DNA of 64,000 nt, from assembly GCA_947396885.1 (NCBI GenBank), contig OX377202.1:57376034-57440033 (forward strand). The letters run 5' to 3'. This DNA comes from Heligmosomoides polygyrus polygyrus (lineage: Eukaryota; Nematoda; Chromadorea; Rhabditida; Heligmosomidae). The position numbers were made by a program, and so were the translations under genes. Position 1 is the stretch's first letter; every line of letters starts with the position of its first letter. This document shows, piece after piece, positions 12,431 to 22,680 of this stretch. Under the pieces are notes generated by a model. It saw only the letters and a list, made by a program, of their open reading frames with translations. It ran no database searches and had not been told where the DNA came from.

Positions 12431-12745
12431 GATCCGGACGCTTGTGGCAGAATGTCTGTGAAGCATCTTCTGAATTCGACGTCTTTAGTACGCTGCATTA
12501 GTGCAGACGCCCGCTGAGCCGCACCTGTGACACGTCCTCTGGATTCGGGCACACGTTGGACGACATCTATTACACATTTTCTGAATCTCGACGCACGTTG
12601 AACAACCTCTGCGACACGTTGTCCTAATCAAGACGTACGCTGAACGAAGCCTCTAGCCAGTCTTCTGAATCCCGACGCTCGTTGGAAGACGCCTGTGGCA
12701 CATCTTCTGAATAACTGCACTCGGCGCATCGTCCTCATCCGTACC
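12431..12745 (-). repeat. Diverged ~52-bp minisatellite
   Basis: Units of the form CTTCTGAATCC-GACGC-CGTTG-ACG-C recur about every 50-54 bp, related to the array at 11590-11850 but much more degenerate. It lies outside the inverted repeat and so is probably an older array. Confidence 0.6.
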
Positions 12746-13170
12746 CTGACGCGCTGCCCACTTACATATCACTAATTTGGGTGGTCTGGTGCCAAGGTTA
12801 TCAAGGTTATGAAGTCGCTGATAATCGCTTATGGTGAAGCTTAAAGAAACAGCCGGTTGGCATATGCCATAGTGGCTGTGAAATGACTACGAAACCTCCC
12901 GCAAGAAACCGCTCGAGCTCTAAGAGAATTCTCTCTGAAGATTGCAAGATCTACAGCAAAAACGTCAGGTTATCAACGGCGTAATTTTCTTCAGCAGGGC
13001 GCGCTAACACCCTTTTATCCGATTTTATCCGAATCATTGCATTTTCACAACCCCGGATTTTCGGATGAATCAGATAACACCATTTTCGGCCGAGCCGGAT
13101 TTCGGATAATCCTAAACCGGATAAATCCGGTCGGACACGAAAATGCATGGTTCGGATCCACGTCTACTGA
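12746..13170. repeat. Unrecognised sequence, then diverged CGGAT minisatellite
   Basis: 12746-13010 holds nothing recognised. 13013-13150 repeats CGGAT, GGATTTTCGGAT and GATAATCC words as at 9715-9935. Confidence 0.5.
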
Positions 13171-13613
13171 GCACATCCGGCACGGCAACTCGTACGCCGC
13201 GCTTCTGTCAGTGCTAGATATGGCCGTGGCTGCAGCGCCGCGCCGCGACCGCACGCATGGCTGCGAGTGAGTATCGTTGCTCGGAGCACCCCCTCCCCTC
13301 CCCCCCCCCCCCCCCTGCACGTTTTGCTATGCCGCACCACGGCCGTCGCAGCAGTGTGCACGGACCTTATGATAGCTTATCAGTATGTCGCGTCTCATCG
13401 CGATATAGCTCTAAACGTCCTCTTACTAGGGCAGGGTTTGGACCTCCCTGGCACTTCAAGTTGAAACCAGGATCATTAGAGAGAGCTCTGATGCTGATTA
13501 CGAATAAGGTGTCAAAATTGCAAAATGAAATTCCTGAGCGAGTTATGGACTGCCGAAATCGGGTGATCTCACCAGAGGCTGGCCATGCAACACTCTCGGC
13601 GCGAGAGCGGTGA
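13171..13613. repeat. GC-rich stretch, C-run and part of a tRNA-like repeat
   Basis: 13195-13265 is GC-rich, and 13297-13314 is a C-run. 13440-13613 is a diverged copy (plus orientation) of the repeat seen inverted at 17740-17919. Shared words include TCAAAATTGCAAAATGAAAT and GCGAGAGCGGTGAGTCATCG. The opposed ORFs at 13257-13613 and 13367-13732 are not supported as genes. Confidence 0.55.
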
Positions 13614-14812
13614 GTCATCGGGGCTCCGTAAGAAGAGCCCGGCAGCTGTGGCGGGGTGGTGCAAGGGTATTGCTCCGGCTCGTCAGGTGCGACGTCGTTG
13701 GTTCGTTCCCCATTGTTGCAGTTTCTTTGCAAACCATAATTTATCTTCGAAAGGACCTTTTATTCTGAATTATGACACGTGTCTGATCATATTGCCGGGA
13801 AAACTACTATGCACGTTTGTAAAAATGCTTGAATGTAAAGACTGCTATGGTGACATTTTTATTTACTGTTTCGCCCAAATAGAGTCCAAATTATATATTG
13901 AACAATTAGTGGTGTTTCTAACAACCTTGGCATTCGTGGAACAAAGCAAGAAAATGTGTGGAGCAGACATGTTGCTCATACACTGCACATCTTATACATG
14001 TAGCCTCTGTACAGCCAGCTACAAAAACAGTCAATTGTAGAAAGATCAAGCAAATATTCGCCAGGAATGACAAACACACCTGGGTGATCATCAATGTAAC
14101 CTGCCTTATGCCATGAGTATTTCAAAAACTTTGAAAACCTGGGGGCACATAACATACGGCAACTCTGCAACAGAACCTTCAGTAGGTTGTCTCTCGGGGT
14201 CATGTTGAACTCCACGCTATTTGCCATGGAAAACGACCTGACTCTTTTCATGACGTTTTCCATCGGACCGAAGAAAAAAACGTCTAGAGGTTGAATTAGC
14301 GATGTAGCCCCGGCAGGAATATTGCGCACAGTGATTTGGCAGCCTGCAAAGATGCCCACAACAGTAAATCAGTATGATTATTTCGTTAATGTGTTGAGTG
14401 ATGGCTTCCAAACCAATCAAAAGTGCAGTAAATCAACGACATTTCGTGCCTCCTCACCATGCAATCTACTTACCTTTTGCTTCTAACATTTTTTTTGCTC
14501 TGATCCACAAATGTCGAGGTAGTTAAAAACACCTTCAGTTGTTCAATATATGATTTGGACTTATTTGTGCAAAATAGTAAATAAAAATGTCACTACAACA
14601 GTTTTTTTGCTTTCAAGTATTTTTACAAACGTGTATGATAGCTTTCCCGACTAATTTATTAGACGCGTGTCATAGTTTAGAACAAAAGGTCATTTCGAAG
14701 ATAAATTATGGTTTGCAAAAGAACTGGCAGAGATTGGAACCGAACCAAAGACGTCGCGCCACCGCAGCAGCTGGCGGGCCCTTCTTACGGAGCTCCGATC
14801 AGTGTTAAGCTT
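13614..14812. mobile_element. Inverted-repeat element around a DDE-like transposase relic
   Basis: Arms at about 13614-13850 and 14590-14812 are inverted homologues: CTCCGTAAGAAG at 13624 versus its complement near 14780, and GCAAACCATAATTTATCTTC versus its complement near 14710. Both arms include a tRNA B-box-like GGTTCG segment (13698; complement near 14745). The middle carries the minus-strand coding relic described separately. Exact ends and target duplication could not be fixed. Confidence 0.55.
13976..14345 (-). pseudogene. Probable DDE-family transposase fragment
   Basis: The minus-strand ORF includes the string IPAGATSLIQPLDVFFF followed by about 90 further residues. The motif form I-P-x-G-x-T-x-x-x-Q-P-L-D-V resembles the segment near the last catalytic acidic residue in pogo/Tigger-type and related DDE transposases. 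That comparison is from memory of the family pattern. Just 5' of the conserved part (about 14336-14341 on the minus strand) the sequence TTTGCAG followed by G is a good 3' splice site, so this may be a 3' exon. No upstream exon with DDE motifs was found, and it sits between two inverted arms, so a transposon-borne broken copy is likelier than a host gene. Confidence 0.45.
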
Positions 14813-15059
14813 GAGGTTTGGAAATCGAAGGGGGGGGGGTCGTGCAGTGGCCTCGTCTGGAGGGGATTGTACTCTTCCGGTTTTGGCAGAGGAATCTCTC
14901 TTATTTTTCGGGTTTTTAGGCGATGTTTTTATTGCTTAATAAGTTGTTTTTCCAAGAATGTCTACGAAGTCGTGGAGTCTCTCCTTCGTTCCACGAAGTT
15001 GTAAAAAATAATATTAGAAAAGTTTTAAACAATGATTGTATTACTTGTTAAAAACAAAG
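14813..15059. repeat. PAL-family outer segment with G-run
   Basis: A G-run (14829-14838) followed by GGCCTCGTCTGGAGGG matches in inverse the segment near 57365-57400. It is the outer part of the PAL repeat family. Confidence 0.55.
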
Positions 15060-17430
15060 ATTTTCTGTCGTCAGATTTGAAGTCAATGAGAAGTCATGGA
15101 GACGACAGTTTTCTGCCTGAACGAGCGACATCTATGTCCTAAATTGCAGTCTATAAAGTTTGCACTGTCAATTAAGGAAAATTAAGTACTTTTCCTACAA
15201 GGTTTTTGGAAGCGCTCTTCGAAGCGATGACGGAATGGCAACTGGAGGATGGGCTTGTCACGAACGAATTCTGCAGAAAACAGCATCAGAAAGTGAATTT
15301 GTACCCTAAAAATTTTTGAGCTACAGTTTGACACACGGTAATAAACCTGTTTTTCTGAAACGATATTCTATATGAACAGATGCTCCGATTTGTCTCATTT
15401 ACCAAAGAATTTCGACACCGTTAATCACATGGAAGACGCTATATTTAGCTGCTTTTTAAAGCGTAGAACCCACACTTCTTACAGTTTTTAAAGCTCTGTG
15501 AATTTTTCAGAGATGTTGCACAAACTCCGAAATGTGCTAGGTTACGTGGAGCCATTGCGTTCTCCGATATCACCGATCGCCACTGAAGGATGGACTTCTC
15601 GCGGCAAAAAAATGTCTACCTTCTGGAGGAAGAGCATCAGAAAGTGAAGACTGTGCCATCGTAGAGTTCAAGATGTGATTAATATACAATCAAAAACTAA
15701 GCTTTTTCGTAGCGATTTCCGATATGATCAGGGAGGATCGATTTGCAAATTCTCATGTTTCGTGAAAAATAAACTTTTAACCTGAAGCAGATCACGCACA
15801 AAGTTGAAACCATGTCACAAAAATTTACAAGTCTTGTTCAATGCACAATGTAGAAATCATGGTTTTCAGAAACGAACAGATTGGATCGACCACTGGTCGA
15901 TATGGCACCGACGTCATAGGAGCGACGAAATTCAACGTTCACAAAAATGACTATAGCTCAATAAGTTTTTCGAAATTTGAAAAGTCAATGTCTTTCTAGA
16001 AACTAGAAGAAAAAAGATTTCATACAGTAAAAATCGGTTTTCAAAAACCAGGTCTTCATACGGGGCAGAGGCCTTCGATTTTTGTGCGAAAAAATTGAAG
16101 TGATTTTGTGTAACTAACTATATTTCGGTAATTTTTTAAACTTAAAGAAAGTTAATAGCTTTTTGAAAACTAAAGCAAGAGTGATTTCGAACCATGTGGG
16201 GATTAGCTTTCAACAGGGAGGTCATCATAGGGGCGGTGGGGGTTCGATTTCTGGCCCATTGTTGCAGAAATATGTGCCAGAAATCGAACTCTCCGCTCCG
16301 TATGAAGACCTCTTTTTTGAAAACTGGTTTTTATATGGTTAGAAAGCATCTTTTCTCTATTTTTCAAAAAGCATTGAGATTTTTGAATTTCAAAAAATGA
16401 ACTGAGGCCTCCGCCTCGTATGAATCCCTGGTTTTTGGAAACCGATTTTTACTGTAGGAAAGCTCTTTTCTTCTTGTTTCTAAAAAGCCATCAGTTTTTC
16501 AAATTTTGAAAAACTTATTGAGTTATAGTCATCTTTGTGAACGTCGAATTTTGTCGCACCTATGACGTCGGTGCCATATCGACCAGTGGTCGATCCAATC
16601 TATTCGTTTCTGAAAACCATGACTTCTACATTGTGAATTGAACAAGACTTGTAAATTTTTGTGACAAGATTTCAACTGTGTGTGTGATCTGCTTCAGGTA
16701 AAACATTTATTTTTCATGAAACATGAGAATTTGCAAATCGATCCTCCCTGATCATATCGGAGATCGCTGCGAAGACGCTTAGTTTTTGATTATATATTAA
16801 TCACATCTTGAACTCTAAGATGGCACAATTTTCATTCTCTGATGCTCCTTCTCGAGAAGGTAGAATTTTTTTGCCGCGAGAAATCCATTCTTCAGTGGCG
16901 ATCGGTAATATCGAGATCGCAATGTAACCTACCACATTTCGGAGTTTGTCCGACATCTCTGAAAAATTCACAGAGCTTTTAAATCTGTAAGAAGTGTGGA
17001 TTCTACGCATTAAAAAGCACCTTGTAAAAAAGGCGGCTTCCATGTGATTAACGGGGTCGAAATTCTTCGGCAAATGATACATATCGGAGCGTCTGTTTAT
17101 ACAGAAGATTGTTTCAGAAAAACAGGTTTTATTCCTGTGTGTCAAACTGTGGCTTAAAATTTTATTGGGTACAACTCCACTTTCTGATGCTGTTTCTTGG
17201 AGAAGAGAGAAAATTAGTTCCGGGACGAGTCCATCCTCTGGTTGCCATTCCGTCATCGCTTCCGAGAGTGTCTAAAAATTTTTATGGATAAAGCACTCAA
17301 TTCAGCTTTATAAATTAACACTCGGCATTGTGTAGAGTACAATCACAAGTGCAGATGTTGCTTATTCAGATACAAAAATGTGCCGTGTCCACGAGATGCT
17401 CGGAAAGTCTAAGAAGTTGAACTCGTTGTG
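15060..17430. repeat. PAL: 2.3-kb imperfect palindrome
   Basis: The left arm (about 15060-16240) and right arm (about 16280-17430) are inverted homologues over their full length, with the centre near 16265. At the centre GGTTCGATTTCTGGC (from 16227) faces GCCAGAAATCGAAC (16273-16286). Other matched blocks are the words around 15890-15960 versus 16505-16600, and 15220-15260 versus 17215-17255. Arms differ by scattered substitutions, so the hairpin is old compared with LIR3. Shorter relatives lie at 2.6-3.5, 49.6-50.2, 52.07-52.4 and 56.4-57.4 kb. No coding sequence is supported; the 151-codon ORF at 16801-17256 lies wholly in one arm and has no recognisable domain. Confidence 0.8.
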
Positions 17431-17738
17431 ATTAATTCGACAGCTGCTCTCAAAAGTGCTTTATTTTCAACTGCAAACAAACAAAATATTATTATCATAA
17501 GATTACATACATAAAGCCTTTATCAGCGTTTTTTCTTACAAACTACTAAATCAAACAGTTACATTCTTTCCTGAGCTCATCTGATACATTCGATGCTGCG
17601 CCTGGATAGAAGGACCTATTAAAGGGTACAAAAATTGCATAAAAAATTTTAAAAAGTCAATGCGGATAGGAAATAAAACGGTGGTCTACACAAGGGGGAG
17701 GGGTTAGTACCAGATGCGCTCTGGGAGGGGAGGGATGG
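17431..17738. other. no recognisable feature
   Basis: AT-rich. Nothing recognised. Confidence 0.4.
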
Positions 17739-17918
17739 GGTCGTAAATTTTCGGCAAAAATCGAACCCCACGCTTGACCCTGGCCCCGATGACTAACCAC
17801 TCTCGCGCCAGATGTGTCGCACGGCCAGCCTCTGCTAAGGCCACTCGATTTCGGCAGGCCATAACTCTCTCAGCAATTTCATTTTGCAATTTTGACAGCC
17901 ATATTCGTAATCAGCATT
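17739..17918 (-). repeat. tRNA-like repeat interrupted by the RTE element
   Basis: Read on the minus strand it contains GAGAGTGGTTAGTC and, 30 bases later, GGGGTTCGATTTTTGCC, which look like the A and B boxes of a tRNA-derived promoter. Related copies are at 13440-13613 and 49425-49490. The RTE element is inserted in it; the host repeat resumes after 21303 with CGAGCTCTTTCTAATG, matching 13473-13492 in inverse. Confidence 0.55.
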
Positions 17919-18067
17919 CTCCCACATGGTTCAGCGCCTCATCGTGGCGTGGGGGTGGCAATGGGTGTCGAACTGCGATGTACAGCGGAGGTTTTCAATC
18001 TCCGGCAGGGTCTCCCAGGCTGAGAAGGAGTTCGACAATTCTTCGGAAGCCTAGCGAAGTCTGAATC
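17919..18067 (+). ncRNA. HDV-like self-cleaving ribozyme at the RTE 5' end
   Basis: The leader folds into the nested double-pseudoknot order of hepatitis-delta-like ribozymes. P1 is CTCCCAC (17919-17925) with GTGGGGG (17949-17955), 7 bp with one G-U. P2 is GGTTCAG (17928-17934) with CTGAATC (18061-18067), 7 bp with one G-U. P3 is GCC (17936-17938) with GGC (17946-17948), closing the 7-base loop TCATCGT. P4 is TGTCGAACT (17966-17974) with AGTTCGACA (18029-18037), 9 bp perfect. J1/2 is AT, TGGCAA follows P1, and J4/2 contains GCGAA (18054-18058) with C18055 in the place of the catalytic cytosine. Cleavage before position 17919 would give exactly the element's 5' end. HDV-like ribozymes are known in RTE and R2 leaders. 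Activity is untested here. Confidence 0.82.
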
Positions 18068-18148
18068 ACAGCACGCCCCGAAGGCACGAAAGGGGCACCC
18101 CGAAGGCAAGAAAGGGGTGATACGAGCTCCGCCCGGGGCGAGAAGGGA

Positions 18149-18186
18149 GGTAGACACCACAAACGGTTATTGGTTTTGTGGTGTCA
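18149..18186 (+). other. 5' leader hairpin of the RTE element
   Basis: GACACCACAAAC (18153-18164) pairs with GTTTTGTGGTGTC (18173-18185) with one bulged T. It lies between the ribozyme and the start codon. Its role is unknown; it may affect initiation on the uncapped, ribozyme-processed RNA (inference). Confidence 0.5.
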
Positions 18187-18297
18187 CCTCATGTGAAGTC
18201 CGGCACGCCATGCCCTGCAGAAATTGCAAAAATGGCAACGGTTCCAGCGTCAGGCCCAGGTTGACAGGCCGGCTGATGGAGAAACCTGTCACAAACC

Positions 18298-21255
18298 ATG
18301 ATCAAAAGTCGCAATGGAATCAGTATAAAGGCTAGGACGTCACCCGGAAGTGACGCGCAGAACCCCCGCCCGAGTTCTGCGGTCAGTATGCGAGGGCTAC
18401 CGAGGGCAGAACGACCTCGGCCAAAGAAGCTAGTTCGAGTGGGGACTCTGAATGTGGGAACGCTGACCGGAAGATCCAGAGAGGTGGCCGACTTGATGAA
18501 GCGCAGAAAGATAGAAGTCCTGTGTCTGCAGGAAACGAGATGGAAAGGAGCGAAGGCCAAGGAGATTGGAGAAGGGGTCAAGCTGTTCTACAACGGAGAG
18601 GATACGAAGAGGAACGGTGTCGGGATAGCTGTCGCAGAGTCCCTCAGGGATTCGGTAGCTGCTGTCCAAAGGATAAACGACCGCATCATGTCACTGCGGC
18701 TCGACACGAAGGAGGGTTACTGGACTGTCATGTCCGTCTACGCCCCTCAGACCGGATGCCCCGAGCACGAGAAAGATGATTTCTACTTCACGCTCGAGGA
18801 GGCCATAAGGTCCGTACCAGAAGGCGATTACCTGTCCATAGCAGGGGACATGAATGGCCACGTAGGGAGTGGCAGAAGAGGAGTAGAAAGGGTTCATGGA
18901 GGTAAAGGGGTCGGCTTGATGAACCCAGATGGAGAAAGAATTCTCGAGCTGGCTATTTCCCACGACCTGGTGGTCTGTAGCACCTTCTTCGCGAAGAGGG
19001 AGAGCCAGAAGGTGACCTATGCTAGCGGAGGAAGAAGGACGGAAGTCGACCACATCCTAGTGCGAAGACCTGCCTTGAAAACTGTCCGGGATGTGAAGGT
19101 CCTTCCGGCTGAAGATGTAGCACCACAGCACAGGCCATTGGTAGCTGACCTGGCCATACCTATACCCAGCAAACCCAAGGTAAGAACAGAACCCAGAATC
19201 CGATGGTGGAAACTGCGGGGTTCAGAGCGCAACGAGCTACGAAGGAGGGTGCTCGATGCAGGTCTTCCGGATCCAACTGGTCCCGTGAACGAGACCTGGA
19301 GGAGGGTGACCCAAACGATTCTACGATGTGCCAAGGAAACCCTCGGTGAAACAAAGGGAGGGATCAGAGGAGATAAGGCTGCATGGTTCTGGAATGAAGA
19401 GGTGCAGGCTGCGGTGAGGAAAAAGAAGGAGGCCTATAAGCAGTGGCAAACGACAAGCGCACCCGAGCATCTTACAGTCTATAGGAAGATGAAGAGCCTG
19501 GCAAAAGCAGCTGTAGCGAAAGCGAAGAGAGCGGAGATGGATGCCCTATATGAGAAGCTAGACGGGCCACAGGGAGAGAAGTTTGCTATCCGGCTGGCTA
19601 AGGCGCGGCATAGAGCTTGCGCCGACATTCGAGTGGTCAAGACAGTGAGGGGTGCTGACGGCAGGGTACTACGGAGGCCAGTCGAGGTCAGAAAAAGATG
19701 GGAGGAGTACTTCAAGGAGCTCCTGAATGAAGAATTGCCTCGTCGCGAAGTTCAAGAAGAACAACCAACGGAAGGACCCATCCCATCCTGGACGCGGGAA
19801 GAGGTTCGCAACGCCATAGGAAAGATGAAGCTCGGGAAGGCAGCTGGACCTGATGGGGTGCCAGTAGAGGCTTGGAAGGTGCTTGGGGACTGTGGAGTCA
19901 ATTGGCTGACACAGTTCTTCAACAGAGTCATGATAGACAGTAAGATGCCGGATGACTGGAGGGACAGCATCATAGTCCCCATCTTCAAACAGAAAGGGGA
20001 CGCGTCCGAGTGCTCCAACTACCGAGGGATCAAACTGATCTCGCACACGATGAAGATCTACGAACGTCTGGTCGACTCGAGGCTGAGGGAGATGGTGACA
20101 ATCTCCCAGGAGCAGTGGGGCTTCATGCCTGAGAGGTCCACCACAGACGCCATCTTCATCGCTCGCCAGGTAATGGAGAAATATCGGGAGAAACGAAAGC
20201 CCTGCTACATGGCCTTTCTGGACTTGGAGAAAGCCTACGACAGGCTACCCCGGGCCGTGCTCTGGAAATCGCTCCGAGGTAGAGGTGTCCCGGAACGTCT
20301 GATCACAGTCGTAAAGGACATGTACGAAGGCTCGAAAGCGGCGGTACGAACCCCACACGGAATGACAAAGAAGATGGACATCACAGTGGGTGTACATCAA
20401 GGGTCGGCTCTGAGTCCGTTCCTCTTCGTGCTGACGCTTGACTGCATAGTGAAACTCCTGGAGGAAGGCCCTCTCAGGACCATCCTCTACGCGGACGATA
20501 TCGCTCTAGTAGCCGACAGCCGGGAGGAGCTGGAGGAGAAGGTGAGGCTGTGGCAAGTAGCCCTCGCGGATAACGGCCTGCGGCTGAACGTGAAGAAGAC
20601 CAAGTTTATCAGCTCTGAGCAGTGCACTAGACCGATCCTAGACTGCCAAGGGGAGGCGATCGAGAAGGTGGAAGAATTCCGCTACCTCGGAAGTGACCTA
20701 TCCGAGGAAGGAAGTGTGGACCAGGCGGTCAGGGGACGGATAAACGCAGCCTGGCTCAAATGGAGGGAGTCCACAGGAATCCTCTGCGACCGTAGGTGCT
20801 CCAGGACACTCAAAGGAAAGCTCTATAGAACAGTGGTGAGGCCTGCCCTCCTCTACGGCAGTGAGTGCTGGGCCCTAGGTAAAGCGCAGGAGCGGCAATT
20901 GCACGCGGCGGAAATGAGGATGCTCAGGTGGGCTTGTGGATGGACCCGTCGAGACAGGGTGCGAAACGAGGATGTTAGGGCAGTGATGAAGACAGCTCCG
21001 ATCCAGCTGAAGATGAGGGAGCAGCGCCTGAGGTGGTATGGACACGTCCTCAGAAGACCAGAGGATCACCCCATAAGGTTGGCCCTAGATTTCGAGGCAC
21101 CCGGAAAGCGTCCGAGAGGAGCCCCAAGGAAAAGGTGGAAGGATGTCATCAAGAAAGATCTCGCTGAAGTCGGCGCCATGCCAGACGACGCCTTTGATAG
21201 GATGAGGTGGCGACGGATCATAAGAACAGCGGACCCTGCGACTGCGCGGGACTAA
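18298..21255 (+). CDS. RTE retrotransposon endonuclease/reverse transcriptase
   Basis: Intact 985-residue polyprotein that nicks the target and copies the element RNA. Residues about 46-287 form an apurinic-type endonuclease: N52 in VGTLNVGTL, E79 in LQETRW, Y148 in VYAPQ, D184 and N186 in AGDMNGHVG, D251 in EVDHIL, H278 in APQHRPL. Residues about 500-780 form the reverse transcriptase: KAAGPDGVP (514-522), NYRGIKL, QWGFMPERST (607-616), D642 in LDLEKAYD, VHQGSALSPFLF (699-710), and catalytic YADD at 731-734. The C-terminal part (about 860-985) has the RW-rich, GHVLRR-containing tail seen in this clade. No stop or frameshift interrupts it. The first in-frame ATG after the leader is taken as start; M31 is an alternative. 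This is the only clearly functional-looking coding sequence in the window. Confidence 0.93.
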   Translation: MIKSRNGISIKARTSPGSDAQNPRPSSAVSMRGLPRAERPRPKKLVRVGTLNVGTLTGRSREVADLMKRRKIEVLCLQETRWKGAKAKEIGEGVKLFYNGEDTKRNGVGIAVAESLRDSVAAVQRINDRIMSLRLDTKEGYWTVMSVYAPQTGCPEHEKDDFYFTLEEAIRSVPEGDYLSIAGDMNGHVGSGRRGVERVHGGKGVGLMNPDGERILELAISHDLVVCSTFFAKRESQKVTYASGGRRTEVDHILVRRPALKTVRDVKVLPAEDVAPQHRPLVADLAIPIPSKPKVRTEPRIRWWKLRGSERNELRRRVLDAGLPDPTGPVNETWRRVTQTILRCAKETLGETKGGIRGDKAAWFWNEEVQAAVRKKKEAYKQWQTTSAPEHLTVYRKMKSLAKAAVAKAKRAEMDALYEKLDGPQGEKFAIRLAKARHRACADIRVVKTVRGADGRVLRRPVEVRKRWEEYFKELLNEELPRREVQEEQPTEGPIPSWTREEVRNAIGKMKLGKAAGPDGVPVEAWKVLGDCGVNWLTQFFNRVMIDSKMPDDWRDSIIVPIFKQKGDASECSNYRGIKLISHTMKIYERLVDSRLREMVTISQEQWGFMPERSTTDAIFIARQVMEKYREKRKPCYMAFLDLEKAYDRLPRAVLWKSLRGRGVPERLITVVKDMYEGSKAAVRTPHGMTKKMDITVGVHQGSALSPFLFVLTLDCIVKLLEEGPLRTILYADDIALVADSREELEEKVRLWQVALADNGLRLNVKKTKFISSEQCTRPILDCQGEAIEKVEEFRYLGSDLSEEGSVDQAVRGRINAAWLKWRESTGILCDRRCSRTLKGKLYRTVVRPALLYGSECWALGKAQERQLHAAEMRMLRWACGWTRRDRVRNEDVRAVMKTAPIQLKMREQRLRWYGHVLRRPEDHPIRLALDFEAPGKRPRGAPRKRWKDVIKKDLAEVGAMPDDAFDRMRWRRIIRTADPATARD

Positions 21256-21303
21256 ACGCTCGGGAGAAGAAGAAGAAGAAGAAGATATTCGTAATCAGCA
21301 TTC

Positions 21304-22680
21304 CGAGCTCTTTCTAATGACCCTAGTCTCAACTCGAAGTTCCATGGGAGGTCGAAATCCCCCCTAGTTAGACCTAACCTGAGCTCCAACAGATGATTAG
21401 CTAGCTAAAGTACTAGATAGATAGCTAAAGTACCGGAAAGGCGTTCTTCATGTCTATGCAGGTGAATTCCACCAGTACGTAGTATTCCCGCAACGAGTTT
21501 AGTGCAGCACTCCTCCTGAACGAGAATCCAAGACTTCGTCGAGTTCTCAAAAGTGAAAACAAGTGGCAAGTGGTATACGCGACAGCTTCTAAGAGGTGGG
21601 CGGCAGAATGAGTGTTGCCCAAGCATACACTCGGCAAGAACACATTACAGGAAAGGAGGGCGAAAAGCAATACCTACGCCTCAAGAGGCTGTTCATGCGA
21701 AAATTAAGAGATCGGCCACTACCCTCAATACAAAGCGTCCTCTGAAAAGAGGACCGCGGAAGAGACGGAAGAGACAGCTGAGGACAAGGAATGGAGAAGC
21801 ATGCGTGAAGAATGCCAGACGAGGCAAAAGTTGACCAATGCTCGCGCCACCTGACCTCAAAGTCGCTCAGATTTGCGAAATCGCGCAGAATGTGTGAATC
21901 ATCTCTTCCAGTGGCTTTCGTTCCGCATACTAAGGATCCTCAGCAGCCGGATATAGCTCGGGCCTATGAGTAGCCCTTATGGGGCTTGCTCGCTTCATAG
22001 TTAAATGAATCAATCAGAGGCTGAAGCGCAGTCACCTCCTCGCCTTTAATGTACACTAGGATGGGATAATTACTGTCAGTGGATGCAGTCAGCAAACAAT
22101 GAAAGGCATGTTTTCATATCGCTGTCAGGAGAACGCGTTATGGAATGATCTTAATTATGGAAAGGAATGGAGACCGCTGTTTTTACTGCCTTCCATATAT
22201 AAGTCAGGTCAGTGCAATAAGTTCCGTTGAAATGTATGGGATATCTGCCATGGTTTTACACCAAAGAAACTTCCAGTCATGCCCAACCGCCGCGATTGAA
22301 GGTGCCAGCAATTAGAAATTTGAACCTCTCCGAGAGAACCGCCCCGCATGTTTTCGCTGCTGCGATCGCCTAATAAGTCATATTCGGCCACAGAAATCCA
22401 GCTGCTACTTTTATAAAGGATAGAGATAACAGTAGATGAAGCTCAGCGTTTATCCATGCACCATGAGTGCGATCAGGCCCCTTGCCGACCCTGTCATCGG
22501 TCCCGCAAAATCGGAGAACGCATCATCCAGATGTTATTTGCTGAATATAGCAAGTGTCACATTTTAGGGCAGCCCCGTATGGCATGTTGCGTTGCAATTA
22601 AAAAACAATTTTAAAAAATAAAATTTTTATGCAGTGCTAGTATGTTCCACACCTGCAATGGGCTGACCAGGGAGGTCTCC
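21304..22680. other. end of tRNA-like repeat, then no recognisable feature
   Basis: The first ~60 bases continue the repeat interrupted by the RTE. Beyond that nothing is recognised. A 93-codon ORF (21553-21834) encodes a very basic peptide with no known domain. Confidence 0.45.

Larger units (their letters stand above)
17919..21284 (+). mobile_element. Complete RTE-type non-LTR retrotransposon
   Basis: About 3.37 kb, inserted in a tRNA-like repeat. It is flanked by direct repeats atattcgtaatcagcattc at 17901-17919 and 21285-21303 (18 or 19 bp, because the last C may belong to the element). It has a 5' leader with an HDV-like ribozyme fold, one ORF of 985 codons (endonuclease then reverse transcriptase) and a 3' end of GAA repeats (21265-21284) immediately after the stop codon. 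A very short 3' UTR with a microsatellite tail, single ORF and ~3.3-kb size are typical of RTE elements. The intact ORF and identical target duplication indicate recent insertion. It moves by endonuclease nicking and target-primed reverse transcription. Confidence 0.9.

Noticed and set aside
21553..21834. Basic 93-codon ORF as a nucleic-acid-binding protein
   Set aside because: Lys/Arg-rich composition alone is not evidence; no start context, partner or domain.
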